DNA from: Gammaproteobacteria bacterium
Lineage (GTDB): Bacteria; Pseudomonadota; Gammaproteobacteria; Arenicellales; JAJDZL01
Reading direction: 5' to 3'
Assembly (NCBI GenBank): GCA_022823625.1
Contig: JAJEHQ010000030.1
Coordinates: forward strand, 31,472 to 95,471
Length of the DNA: 64,000 nt
In this document: positions 36,265 to 45,880 of the stretch, piece by piece
Layout: each line of letters opens with the position of its first letter
Numbering within the stretch: position 1 is the first letter of the stretch
Notes under the pieces: model-generated
Databases searched by the model: none
The model's input: the letters and a program-made list of their open reading frames with translations, nothing else
What the model was told of the DNA's origin: nothing
Made by a program: the position numbers and the translations under genes

Positions 36265-38748
36265 ATGTCTGAATGTGCTATATTTTCAACCATGCTTTCG
36301 ATAGTTTCTTCAGTTATTGATGCGCTCATTCATGTACTTGTAAGTGCTTGGGAAGTCTATCTTCTCTTGTCACCGTATTTCATGTTTGGTTTGGCGTTTG
36401 CTGGGGTGCTTTACATTCTGATATCCCAACGTACGGTTATTCGACTTATGGGACGTGAAGGACTAGCAAGCGTAACAACAGCAGCAGCATTTGGGTTGCC
36501 TCTGCCGATATGCTCCTGCGGTGTAATTCCTATCACTGCTACCCTTAGAAAGAAAGGCGCTAGCCGTTCAGCCTGCATGTCATTCCTGATCACGACACCA
36601 GAAACGGGGATGGATTCGATACTTGTCACATGGGGGCTAATGGGGCCGATTATGGCAATACTCCGACCCATCGGTGCTTTCTTCTCGGCATTGATAGCCG
36701 GAATATGTTCGATCGCGATGATACGCGGCCCCGATCCTGTGCATGAACAGACCGAAAAAGATCACCACCACCATCATCATGATCACGACCACAGCCATGA
36801 TTTTGAAGATGACCCTGCGGTTGTGGGAGTTGGTGGCTTGATGACGTCAATCAAGGTTTCCAGTATCAAGGTATGGAACAAATTCATAAGTTGGACACAA
36901 ATTTCCGAATGGAATCGCCCCACGCTTGACCGCGGCGAGCTCGCTCTCCCTACGCGCGAAGTTCCAGACGCCGTACCATTGAGTCAAGTGGGCAAACGCA
37001 TGTTCACATTTGCGTTCATTGAAATGGCAGACGACATACTCTTCGCGTTAGTCATAGGTGTGCTTCTGAGCGGTGTTGTTATGGTTCTTGTCCCAGACAA
37101 TATTGCAGAGTATGGTCTATACGGTTGGCGTATGTATCTTGTAATGTTGGTTGCAGGTGTACCGCTTTATATGTGCGCTTCTGCCAGCACTCCGATTGCC
37201 GCCGCACTCGTTGCAAAAGGATTCAGTCCGGGATCTGCACTGGTATTTCTTATGACTGGACCGGCAACCAATACAGCAACCATCATTGTCCTGTTGCAAC
37301 AGTTCGGTTTGCGTTTTGTTTCAATATATATCGGCAGTATCGTCTTCGGAGCTGTTGTTACAGGGGTTGCACTGGATCTCATGCTGATCTATTTTGGTTG
37401 GGAAATTGCTCTGAACTTGGAGGGAAGTGGATCGGGATTCGTGGGATTTCTCGAATGGAGCGGAGCTACGTTGCTAATGATCTTGATAGTATGGCGATTT
37501 TGGAAAGGAGCTGCCATTTCTGGATACCATGACTTGATGGGTAACATTAATTCAATCATACTGAGCATTAGCGGGCTGGCCAAAGATGCGCGAATGAGAG
37601 AGATTTTTTCTCTGAAATCCAAGCTTATTCGAGTAGGCGTTCCACTGATCTTGGTTGCCTACGTCGCTACAGGATTTACCGCAGTTCCAATTGGCCATTT
37701 GGGATATGGCAAGCTGTTCGGTGAAGTTCGATGGCCTGCGCTTGCTCCAGGTCTGCACTACGCTCCACCTCGACCCTTCGGAATGATTGACATAAGACCC
37801 AGCACTATCCACCACCGACTGGTTGTGGGGTTGAAGGAGAATTTGAATATAGAAAATGAATCTCTAACCTCTGCAAAAGGCAATTCTGCCAGAAAAGTGC
37901 AATCAAATCAGTGGCATTCGAATAACGACAAGCTAGCACGAAAGACTTCTTTGTCGGAATTTCTGACTGGGGATGAAAGTCTGCTGCGAATATTGATTAC
38001 GGTTCATTACAGAATAACAAATCCATATACTTTTTATTATCGATACCAAAACAGGGAAGATATTCTTGCTCACTACGTACAGGCGGTCACGCGGGAATAC
38101 ATTGCCGTTCACGGATTGGATGACTTGATTTCAAGGAAACGTAGCGAAATTGAACATTTTCTGTTGCACGATCTGAAAGAACATCTTGGAATTTCAGGTG
38201 AGGATTTGCATGGATCGCAACATACTGAAGCTCACGATTTGCTTTTTCAAGATGACCAAGGGGCTATTAGTGGTGTGTCGGAGGGTCAGAACGACTTGCA
38301 AATTCTTTCTGTGAATGTCGTGGACATTCATCCAACACCTGAAACAATACAGGCGTTTCGGGATGTAACAGATGCTAGCCAAGATCGCAGAACATCTGTT
38401 TTGGAAGCGGAGCGGTCATTCACGCTGCTAGTACCGCGTGCAGTTGGGAATGCAGATATCAAACTAAGGCGTAATCAGGCTTTGGCTGATGGTCGCCTGA
38501 TGAAAGCCCAAGCTGAACAGCAAGCATTTCTTGCAAAAGCAGAGTCAGTTAGCAAGGCTCCAATCATATTGCAGGATCTCTTGTGGTATGAAACAATCGA
38601 GTCTGCCTACTACAACCGGCAGACTTTCATTTTACCAGAGCAGAAAAACCCGCAGAATCTTACTCTATGGCGTCGTGTCCCTAACATCTTTAGTCGACCT
38701 GACCATGACGAAGGAATTGAACCAAATGAAAAATCGGAGCATGATTGA
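36265..38748 (+). CDS. Metal-efflux-type permease fused to HflK-like SPFH domain
   Basis: The 827-residue protein joins two families. Residues ~1-420 are a DUF318/SO_0444-type permease (proposed Cu/Zn efflux). It contains LPICSCGVIP with a Cys-Ser-Cys pair at 83-85, LITTPETGMDSI at 109-119, a His-rich loop (about 160-180, more than ten His), and the repeat-half motif CASASTPIAAALVAKG. From about residue 450 a membrane helix leads into an HflK-like SPFH/band-7 domain: HLGYGKLFGEVRWPALAPGLHYAPP, VHYRITNPYTFYYRYQN, ALADGRLMKAQAEQQAFLAKAE. The reading frame is intact across the join. It overlaps the next gene by 1 bp. ATG 36292 is an alternative start. Confidence 0.88.
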   Translation: MSECAIFSTMLSIVSSVIDALIHVLVSAWEVYLLLSPYFMFGLAFAGVLYILISQRTVIRLMGREGLASVTTAAAFGLPLPICSCGVIPITATLRKKGASRSACMSFLITTPETGMDSILVTWGLMGPIMAILRPIGAFFSALIAGICSIAMIRGPDPVHEQTEKDHHHHHHDHDHSHDFEDDPAVVGVGGLMTSIKVSSIKVWNKFISWTQISEWNRPTLDRGELALPTREVPDAVPLSQVGKRMFTFAFIEMADDILFALVIGVLLSGVVMVLVPDNIAEYGLYGWRMYLVMLVAGVPLYMCASASTPIAAALVAKGFSPGSALVFLMTGPATNTATIIVLLQQFGLRFVSIYIGSIVFGAVVTGVALDLMLIYFGWEIALNLEGSGSGFVGFLEWSGATLLMILIVWRFWKGAAISGYHDLMGNINSIILSISGLAKDARMREIFSLKSKLIRVGVPLILVAYVATGFTAVPIGHLGYGKLFGEVRWPALAPGLHYAPPRPFGMIDIRPSTIHHRLVVGLKENLNIENESLTSAKGNSARKVQSNQWHSNNDKLARKTSLSEFLTGDESLLRILITVHYRITNPYTFYYRYQNREDILAHYVQAVTREYIAVHGLDDLISRKRSEIEHFLLHDLKEHLGISGEDLHGSQHTEAHDLLFQDDQGAISGVSEGQNDLQILSVNVVDIHPTPETIQAFRDVTDASQDRRTSVLEAERSFTLLVPRAVGNADIKLRRNQALADGRLMKAQAEQQAFLAKAESVSKAPIILQDLLWYETIESAYYNRQTFILPEQKNPQNLTLWRRVPNIFSRPDHDEGIEPNEKSEHD

Positions 38749-39620
38749 TGAAACGTAGTGTAGCAATTGTAGTTGTGCTAGTACTGGCGTATTGGATTCT
38801 TGGCACCAGTTTGTACACGGTAGACGAGACTGAAGTTGCAGTCGTCACTCGTTTCGGCGAACCACTGGAGGATGTCCGCAACCCTGGATTGCAAGTCAAG
38901 CTGCCATGGCCAGTCGACAGAGTCATTCGTGTCGATATGCGACAGTTCATCATCAAAAGCAGCGCACAGGAATTGCTTACGGATGACGAAAAAAACGTAG
39001 TTATAGAGTTGTTCATGACTTGGCGAGTAAAGAATCCCAAGCAGTTCGTAGCTACGGTGCAGAATAAACTAGGTGCGGAAGCAAGACTGGAGGATTTATA
39101 TGTTGCTCGACTAGGTGCAGCAGTTGGCAATTTGGCGCTTGAAGATTTCATCAACGTCGGGACAGACAAAGTAGATTTTCACTTTCTGTCTGAAAGAATC
39201 CGCGAACAAGTTGACCAAACAGCATTCCAGAATTTTGGTGTTGGCGTAATTTCTGTTCAAATCGCCGGTTTTACCTTGCCCATTGAAAACCGAGCGAGCG
39301 TGGTCGGTCGAATGAAAGCAGAGCGGGCGAGAATCGCTGCGAGATACCGTAGTGAAGGTGCCGAGGAAGCGCTCAGGATAGAAGCCAAGGCTACCGCAGA
39401 ACATGAAAAAATATTGGCACGCGCCCATGCGGAAGCGACAAAAATTCTAGGTGAAGCGGAAGCGGAATCACTGAAAATTCTTGGCGATGCCTACGCGAAA
39501 GATCCAGAGTTCTATCGCTTCATTCGTAGTCTGGAGAGCTACGAATCCATCATCGGGAAACAGACCACACTGTTTCTGGAGTCTGATTCCAAATTGTTGA
39601 AAGTGCTAAATGGCGAATGA
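38748..39620 (+). CDS. HflC-like SPFH/band-7 protein
   Basis: A 290-residue membrane-anchored SPFH protein resembling HflC. It has one N-terminal helix (SVAIVVVLVLAYWILGTSLY), the band-7 start DETEVAVVTRFGEPLEDV, and a long C-terminal coiled-coil rich in Ala and Glu (SEGAEEALRIEAKATAEHEK). HflC partners with HflK to form large periplasmic cages that regulate FtsH. Here the HflK partner would be the permease fusion encoded immediately upstream (ATG at 38748 overlaps the TGA). GGAG lies 9 bp before the ATG. Bona fide hflKC near hflX are not seen in this window. Confidence 0.88.
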   Translation: MKRSVAIVVVLVLAYWILGTSLYTVDETEVAVVTRFGEPLEDVRNPGLQVKLPWPVDRVIRVDMRQFIIKSSAQELLTDDEKNVVIELFMTWRVKNPKQFVATVQNKLGAEARLEDLYVARLGAAVGNLALEDFINVGTDKVDFHFLSERIREQVDQTAFQNFGVGVISVQIAGFTLPIENRASVVGRMKAERARIAARYRSEGAEEALRIEAKATAEHEKILARAHAEATKILGEAEAESLKILGDAYAKDPEFYRFIRSLESYESIIGKQTTLFLESDSKLLKVLNGE

Positions 39621-41157
39621 ACCGATTCCAAACGAATCTGAATTAGAACAGGAAACGCCAAGCGTTCGCATAATTCAGAAGTCGTTCGACCGCATCAGGA
39701 GCATTCCGTTAGCATATTTCGGAGTGGGCTTGATTGTCATCACACTTATCGCAGTGATATTTTCCGGTTTCTATCGGGTGAACATCGATGAAACTGCCGC
39801 CAAGCGCCGCTTCGGTGAACTGATAAACGCGGAAGTTCAGCCCGGTCTTCGCTGGCATGTTCCGTTTGGAATTGAGCGTGTTAACAAATTCAAGACAGCG
39901 CGTGTCCATTCAATTCGAGTTGACACTCGAATCAATCCTCAGATGTCTACCCTCTCAGGAGACTTCAATTTTGTCGATGCTACATTCGTTGTTCAATACA
40001 GGGTTAATGATCTCGAAAAATTTCTGTTCCGAACTCAAGATGCCATAGCAATGCTGCGGGAAGAAATTCGTGGTGGTTTCATACAGTTGATTTCAAACAT
40101 GTACATATACATGGTTTTGGTGACAGAGAAGCAATACATAGAAAATTCGATTGTGGACTTGGTATCCGACAGAATTGATTTATTAGAAATTGGAATAGAA
40201 ATCGTTTCACTGAACATGGTATCAGTTTCACCACCAGTAGACGTTGTACCCGCGTTCCGCTCAGTTAATGATGCTAAGGCGCAACGACACGAAGTTGTCA
40301 ACGCTGCACTGAAGAGAAAAGAACTGACTCTCGCACAGGCCAATGGCGTCGCGGCGCTCATTGTTGATAGTGCCGCTGCCAGTGCCGAAGCTCATGTTGA
40401 GCAGGCACGTAGCGATGCTAATACTTTTTTGGCACTACTAGCCCGGAACCGTATTAATCCAGACCAGACTCAGCACACTCACTACTGGAATACAGTCAGA
40501 AAAATTTTGAGTAATGCGCGCGTCGTGGTCTTACAGCCCGGAGAAACGCCGAATATTGCGATTAATTTGCTTGAAAGTCCAAGCAACATTCCAGGGGTTG
40601 ATGGCGAGGGAAAAGACGAACATGAAGACAAACGTCTTTCAATGAGGCAAATGAGCGAAGAGGCTCAACATCCGGGGTCAGCTGCCGGTCACGTTGCTGG
40701 CGAGATTCCAGACCGAGTACCTGGTTATGGCGGACATCAACCGGGGCTGGAACCGCATCATCTGGCTAATATACCGGACAACACTCGACGGTTGCCGAGT
40801 CATGAACTTGATCCGAATGTGAGAAGTCCAATGCGATCTGAACCCGGTCATCTCGGACTTCCACACAATGCGAAAGAATCAGAGATGGATATTGGGGGGC
40901 AACACACCGAAAACGGGGATCAACAGGCGCACATTAGCGATGAAAAAGGCGCAAATGACGGACAGAATGAGACTATGCATCAGAATAAGGGAAATGAACA
41001 GATGCATCAGGAGCAACCGGATGGGCAGCAAGCACAACATAATGAGGAAGGACAGCAGCACGCGAATGGAGATACTCAACAGCGTATAAACCAAACAGTC
41101 TCGCAAGGACAACATGGTAGTATGGAAGCAAATCCGATGTACAAAAATAGACAATAG
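39610..41157 (+). CDS. Third SPFH protein with His/Gln/Met-rich tail
   Basis: The 515-residue protein has an N-terminal helix (LAYFGVGLIVITLIAVIFSG) and a band-7 domain (VNIDETAAKRRFGELINAEVQPGLRWHVPF, given here in part). An HflK-like stalk follows, ending near residue 320 (VVLQPGETPNIAINLL). The last ~190 residues are low complexity, rich in His, Gln, Asn, Glu and Met (for example GNEQMHQEQPDGQQAQHNEE). This tail is probably disordered and could bind metal ions. The gene overlaps the HflC-like gene by 11 bp, so expression is coupled. A third SPFH gene in one operon is unusual. Confidence 0.82.
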   Translation: MANEPIPNESELEQETPSVRIIQKSFDRIRSIPLAYFGVGLIVITLIAVIFSGFYRVNIDETAAKRRFGELINAEVQPGLRWHVPFGIERVNKFKTARVHSIRVDTRINPQMSTLSGDFNFVDATFVVQYRVNDLEKFLFRTQDAIAMLREEIRGGFIQLISNMYIYMVLVTEKQYIENSIVDLVSDRIDLLEIGIEIVSLNMVSVSPPVDVVPAFRSVNDAKAQRHEVVNAALKRKELTLAQANGVAALIVDSAAASAEAHVEQARSDANTFLALLARNRINPDQTQHTHYWNTVRKILSNARVVVLQPGETPNIAINLLESPSNIPGVDGEGKDEHEDKRLSMRQMSEEAQHPGSAAGHVAGEIPDRVPGYGGHQPGLEPHHLANIPDNTRRLPSHELDPNVRSPMRSEPGHLGLPHNAKESEMDIGGQHTENGDQQAHISDEKGANDGQNETMHQNKGNEQMHQEQPDGQQAQHNEEGQQHANGDTQQRINQTVSQGQHGSMEANPMYKNRQ

Positions 41158-41172
41158 AAATCATTTAGAGTC

Positions 41173-42453
41173 GTGGATGATGTTTCGAAGGAAATGGAAA
41201 TGCGTGGTGGATCGCTGAGGTTAGCAGACCTGCGAAATAGAAGGGCTAGCGGACAAAAAGTCCTGTGTTGCATTCTATTGATGCTTGTACTGATTTCTTT
41301 ATCAGCTACCTCGGAAGTCTGGGCATCTGAATCAGGTGTATTTTCCGATCGAATCGTATTCGGCCAATCGGCGTCTCTTAGTGGTCGAACTGAGAAAATC
41401 GCGCAAAGCATGGCCGCTGGTATACGAGCTGCATTCAGCGAGATTAACTTGCAGGGAGGAATCAGCGGACGTCGGCTACTCTTGGTGAGTGAAGATGATT
41501 CCTACGATCCTGAAATGACCAGACAGATTACGCAGTCATTCATTGATTCAAAAAATATTTTTGCAATTATTGGTAACATCGGCACGCCAACATCAAAAGT
41601 TGCCGCTGCTTTGTCAGATCAATATAACGTGCCATTTATTGCGCCTTTCTCAGGTGCTGGTCTGCTTCGAAACAAGAAACGCTATAGCACCATCGTCAAT
41701 CTACGTCCGACATACAAGCAGGAAACAAGAGCCTGGGTGGAGTATCTCACTAGTATTGGCGTTGACAGAATTGCTGTCTTCTACCGAGATGATGCATACG
41801 GCAGAACTGGTTTGCGGGGAGTAGTGGAGGAACTCAGAAAACGAGACTTGTTATTGGCAGCAAGAGGTTCTCATGCTCGCAACCTAACTGTCGCGTCTTC
41901 CGCAGTTTGGGAAATTCGCGATTCGGAACCGCAGGCAATCGGTATGGTTTCCTCCTACCGAGCAGCTTCGGATTTTATTCGCTACACCCGTTTGCAAGGG
42001 TTAAATCCATTGTTTATAAATCTTTCTGTCGTTGGTGTTCAGGCTCTTATAGACGAGCTAGGTGACGAAGCACAGGGGCTTGTATTTTCCCAAGTCTTTC
42101 CATCGTTGACTGATCAGTCTCTGCCTGTAGTCGCCCAATTCACGAAATCGATGGATGATTTCGCAAGGAATAACTCTCTAGACGCAAAATCGGCGAAAAA
42201 CTACATATCTTTCGAAGGATATTTGGCCGCACGTTTTGTAATTCATGTCCTTCAACGAATTGATGAAAGTGGTTTGACTAGACAATCAATGTTGGATTAC
42301 ATATTCAATACACAAGAATTTGATATTGGGGGTGTGAAGTTATTCTTCAAAGAAGGTGAGAATCAGGGATTGCACAGAGTTTACATTACTGAAGTTGGAG
42401 CAGGCAATCAGATTGTGACGTTGGGTTCAATAGACATGCTAGAAAACAATTGA
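41173..42453 (+). CDS. Periplasmic ligand-binding protein (LivJ/Peripla_BP_6 type)
   Basis: The mature protein has the type-I periplasmic binding fold used by branched-chain amino acid receptors. Landmarks are IVFGQSASLSGRTEKIAQSM, NLQGGISGRRLLLVSEDDSY, AIIGNIGTPTSKVAAAL and VNLRPTYKQETRAWVEYL. A Sec signal peptide ends at about SEVWA. GTG 41173 opens the frame; ATG 41200 has AAGGA 7 bp upstream and starts closer to the signal peptide, so it is the likelier start. No LivHMGF genes accompany it, so it may act as a sensor or as a partner of the membrane proteins in this operon. Confidence 0.85.
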   Translation: MDDVSKEMEMRGGSLRLADLRNRRASGQKVLCCILLMLVLISLSATSEVWASESGVFSDRIVFGQSASLSGRTEKIAQSMAAGIRAAFSEINLQGGISGRRLLLVSEDDSYDPEMTRQITQSFIDSKNIFAIIGNIGTPTSKVAAALSDQYNVPFIAPFSGAGLLRNKKRYSTIVNLRPTYKQETRAWVEYLTSIGVDRIAVFYRDDAYGRTGLRGVVEELRKRDLLLAARGSHARNLTVASSAVWEIRDSEPQAIGMVSSYRAASDFIRYTRLQGLNPLFINLSVVGVQALIDELGDEAQGLVFSQVFPSLTDQSLPVVAQFTKSMDDFARNNSLDAKSAKNYISFEGYLAARFVIHVLQRIDESGLTRQSMLDYIFNTQEFDIGGVKLFFKEGENQGLHRVYITEVGAGNQIVTLGSIDMLENN

Positions 42454-42501
42454 AAGCCATCTTGCCAAGACATTTTCTTTAAAAAATTGAGATAGACGAC
42501 C

Positions 42502-42978
42502 GTGAAACTTTCAGAGTTTGAATTCGCTGCGCAGCAATACTGGCTTCGCAAATTACTAGAAGTGCTCTATATGCGGCGCTCCACGATGTTTCGGTTTATC
42601 GTGGAATCTGCACGTATACTTATTCTAGGGAACGGTGGTGGCGTTGCAATTACATTCGGTATGCTGAACTACCTCGACTTGGTCGGGGTATATCATTGGG
42701 TTTGTGTGTTCATGTTGCTGACATTCGTTCTTGGCACTCTTTTTTCGACCATCACATTGTTTATGGTTACTGCGACGACGATCAAGGAAGCGCATTCTGC
42801 TGAAGTCGCTATGCACGAATTCATTCACGACCGTCTGGAGCGGGATGAGGTACTGTTCTACTATGATGATACGACTAGGCGCCTTGCCTATTACTCAACC
42901 TGCATGGGAATCGTCAGTGTAGTTATGCTCATTCTAGGTGCCTTGCAGGGCATGGCTTTGGTGTCCATCTATTTATAA
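42502..42978 (+). CDS. Small integral membrane protein of the SPFH operon
   Basis: A 158-residue protein of unknown family with three predicted membrane helices: ILILGNGGGVAITFGMLNYL, VCVFMLLTFVLGTLFSTITL and MGIVSVVMLILGALQGMALV. The loop between helices 2 and 3 is charged (AMHEFIHDRLERDEVLFYYDD). The N-terminal ~45 residues are basic and likely cytoplasmic. It starts at GTG 42502, 48 bp after the ligand-binding protein gene, and is the last gene of the operon. No function is assigned. Confidence 0.7.
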   Translation: MKLSEFEFAAQQYWLRKLLEVLYMRRSTMFRFIVESARILILGNGGGVAITFGMLNYLDLVGVYHWVCVFMLLTFVLGTLFSTITLFMVTATTIKEAHSAEVAMHEFIHDRLERDEVLFYYDDTTRRLAYYSTCMGIVSVVMLILGALQGMALVSIYL

Positions 42979-43334
42979 AACTTCACGAATACAAATCCAA
43001 CCGAGCCTTTGTATAGTCTCCGCGCAGAGGCTTCGTATTCAAAAATCTCTCAGCATTTATCGTATGCACCTAGATGCGTAGAATAAAGCGCATATGCATG
43101 CTACATCAATTAAATGACTGCTTTGGTCGTCACTGACCTGTTCACTCGAACAGGTCAATTGAATTCAATGTAACAAATATTTTTAATCGCTACCCATTTT
43201 TCCAATCGATAGTTTTAGTTACTCTATTGGATAAAATCGTGCTTTGATTCAGTGTTCCATTTGCACAACAGTCAATTTGATTTAAATGCCAGACTGATTA
43301 ATTCTTCAAACCGATTGCTGACTTAAGCCATTAG
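42979..43334. terminator. Intergenic stretch with strong hairpin after the SPFH operon
   Basis: A perfect 10-bp stem with a 4-nt loop (TGACCTGTTC/GAACAGGTCA) spans 43134-43157, about 155 bp after the last gene of the operon. It is directly followed by the palindrome ATTGAATTCAAT. There is no U-tract immediately after it, so it may be a regulatory site or a weak terminator. The rest of the 356 bp is AT-rich and empty. Confidence 0.4.
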
Positions 43335-45746
43335 ATGAAAGACTCAGCCCAAGTTGTTGTGATAGGCGGTGGTATTGTTGGTTGCTCCGTCGCCTACCAT
43401 TTGGCAAAGTACGGATGGTCCGATGTCGTGCTACTTGAACGAAAGGAACTCACTTCCGGTTCAAGCTGGCACGCAGCTGGTGGTTTATTTACAGTGACTC
43501 GTCCCAATGCAGCTGCTCTGGTACACAAATATACGTTCGATATCTATCGAGAAATTGAAAAGGAAAGCGGTCAGTCCTGCGGCTTTCACTTTACTGGTGG
43601 TATTAACATTTGTCGAACACAGGAGGAAATCGAAAGCAATCGAATGATGCAGAGTGCCTGTCGAATTTTAGGAATTGAAAGCCATTTTCTCACTCCTCAG
43701 GAAGCACAAAACAAAGCTCCTATTCTTGATACCCGAGATATTCTTGCCTGTCTTTGGGAAGAAGATGGGGGATATGTTGACCCTGCATCGGCAACTCAAG
43801 CATTTGCACAGGCCGCAAGATATTTGGGTGTTGACATCTATCGTCAAACGCCAGTGATTCGTACCACTCGACCGTCTGGTGGGCCCTGGTTAATTGGAAC
43901 GAATAGAGGTGAGATCAAGGCAGAATTTGTAGTCAACGCGGCAGGTCTTTGGGGACGGGAAGTCGGCAGACTTTCAGGCATCGAATTACCACTCATGCCT
44001 GTCGAGCATCACTACCTGGTAACAGAAACGATTCCCCTGATTGAAGAATTGGAGTTTGAATTACCGCAGATCAACGACAACGAGACGGGATGTTATGCCC
44101 GACAGGAAGGACAGGGCCTGTTACTTGGCGCGTACGAAAATACTTGTACTCACTGGGCTGAAGATGGTACTCCGCTGGATTTTGGCCACGAACTGCTCCC
44201 CGATGATCTGTCGCGTATGGAATGGAATTTTGAGAAGTCGGTAGGAATCATGCCTTGTCTTGTTGAAGCGGGAATCAAGCGAATAATCAATGGTCCGATG
44301 ATCTTTTCTCCAGACCTGGGGCCGTTGATCGGCCCGCATCCCGACCTCGTTAACTATTTCTGCGCGAATGGGGTAATGGCGGGATTCAATCAAGGTGCCG
44401 GTATAGGAAGAACGATCGCCGAGTGGTTGATTCAGGGGGAGCCAGAGTTTGACATATTCTGTTGGGATGTAGCCCGATTTGGAGAGTGGGCTTCGAGATC
44501 CTATACACGAGAGTCAACACGATACTTTTATGAAAATCGTTCCGAAAAAATTTATCCCTATCAGGAATTTGACGTTGGACGTCCGATTCACAAGCCACCG
44601 GTATACGAGAAGTTAAAAGCGGCTGGAGCGGTATTCGGAGCATCTTTTGGGTTAGAACACGCAAACTGGTTTGCGACCGAGACATCCGGTTCATTTGACT
44701 CCCTTAGCTACCGTCAGCCCAATTGGTGGAAGCCAGTAATTGACGAAGGTAAACGTGTTCGCAATGAACTTGGTTTGATGGAATTTACAGCGATGGCAAA
44801 GTTTGAGGTAAGTGGACCTAATGCTGAGAGCTGGCTCAATTACGTATTTGCGAATCGTTTGCCTACGCTAGGTCGCATGACCCTGTCCCCTATGCTTTCA
44901 CAGGGTGGTCGCTTGGTTGGTGACTTTTCAGTTTCGAAAATCGCTGAAAATCGCTATTTCGTGTTGAGTGCCGATATTATGCAACGTTCATTTATGCGGC
45001 ACTTTCGTCAGTTTCTTCCTCGTGATGGTGTGAAGCTCATGAATTTGTCATTTGACTACGCGGGCTTGCATATTTGTGGACCTCAGGCTCAACCCTTGAT
45101 GGCTAAAATTGCTGACCGGGATTTGGACACCCTGAATTTTCCCTTTATGAGTGCTGCAATAGTCTCGATTGGTAAGATTCCCGAAGTCATCACTCTGCGC
45201 GTTTCATACACGGGCGAAACCGGTTATGAAATGTATTTGCCATCACAGCATCAGGTAGAGTTGTTTGAGTTGCTTTTGAAAGAAGGGCGGAAATTCGGTA
45301 TTGGACTTGTGGGTACGCGGTGTTTGATGCACACGCGTCTTGAAAAGAGTTTTCCAGCCTGGGGGTTTGAGCTTTCAGCAGATTACACCGCTATTGAAGC
45401 CGGTGTGGAGCGTTTCGTCAATATGAACAAGGGTGACTTCATTGGTCGCAGTGCTGTAGTTAACTACCCATCTCCCAGGTACAAACTGATCACTCTGGTA
45501 GTCGATGCGGGGAATTGTGCAATCTGGGGTGATGAGGCGATATTTCTGGATGGTCAGTTAGTCGGTGCTGTGACTTCAGGTGGCTTTGGTCCGCACTGTG
45601 AGCAGCATATCGCATTGGGCTATATTGAACATGAAGCATGTAATTCCACAGGTCAGTTCAGTGTCGAAATTTTGGGAGAGTTGCGGGACGCCGAACTTTG
45701 TGAGCAGCCAGTTTATGATCCTTCAGGTATTCGAATGCGAGCTTGA
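43335..45746 (+). CDS. Dimethylglycine/sarcosine dehydrogenase-like flavoprotein
   Basis: The 803-residue protein has the DMGDH/SARDH architecture. It starts with an FAD domain (QVVVIGGGIVGCSVAYHLAK), and SSWHAAGLF-like SSWHAAGGLF near residue 45 carries the His used for covalent FAD attachment in the family. After an FAO-type middle region it ends in GcvT and GcvT-C folate-binding domains (VSYTGETGYEMYLP, FIGRSAVV). It oxidises N-methyl groups of dimethylglycine or sarcosine and can hand the C1 unit to tetrahydrofolate. It is followed by an MttB gene after ~135 bp, consistent with betaine demethylation. Confidence 0.9.
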   Translation: MKDSAQVVVIGGGIVGCSVAYHLAKYGWSDVVLLERKELTSGSSWHAAGGLFTVTRPNAAALVHKYTFDIYREIEKESGQSCGFHFTGGINICRTQEEIESNRMMQSACRILGIESHFLTPQEAQNKAPILDTRDILACLWEEDGGYVDPASATQAFAQAARYLGVDIYRQTPVIRTTRPSGGPWLIGTNRGEIKAEFVVNAAGLWGREVGRLSGIELPLMPVEHHYLVTETIPLIEELEFELPQINDNETGCYARQEGQGLLLGAYENTCTHWAEDGTPLDFGHELLPDDLSRMEWNFEKSVGIMPCLVEAGIKRIINGPMIFSPDLGPLIGPHPDLVNYFCANGVMAGFNQGAGIGRTIAEWLIQGEPEFDIFCWDVARFGEWASRSYTRESTRYFYENRSEKIYPYQEFDVGRPIHKPPVYEKLKAAGAVFGASFGLEHANWFATETSGSFDSLSYRQPNWWKPVIDEGKRVRNELGLMEFTAMAKFEVSGPNAESWLNYVFANRLPTLGRMTLSPMLSQGGRLVGDFSVSKIAENRYFVLSADIMQRSFMRHFRQFLPRDGVKLMNLSFDYAGLHICGPQAQPLMAKIADRDLDTLNFPFMSAAIVSIGKIPEVITLRVSYTGETGYEMYLPSQHQVELFELLLKEGRKFGIGLVGTRCLMHTRLEKSFPAWGFELSADYTAIEAGVERFVNMNKGDFIGRSAVVNYPSPRYKLITLVVDAGNCAIWGDEAIFLDGQLVGAVTSGGFGPHCEQHIALGYIEHEACNSTGQFSVEILGELRDAELCEQPVYDPSGIRMRA

Positions 45747-45880
45747 TCTTAATCAAGTCTGAAACTTACCAATTTGTGGGCGTTAATACTATGAGTTCAA
45801 TATTTATTTCTGGCTACACTCGAACTGGACGTTCACGCTCGCGAACTTAACCTGATTCAGTACATCATAAGAGTGATTCA

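Noticed and set aside
38748..41157. Canonical hflKC locus controlling FtsH
   Set aside because: The HflK-like part is fused to a permease, a third SPFH gene is present, and hflX/hfq neighbours are missing, so equating it with housekeeping hflKC is not supported.
41076..41411. Minus-strand open frame opposite the SPFH tail and ligand-binding protein gene
   Set aside because: It is antisense to two well-supported genes with clear domains, and its translation has no family features.
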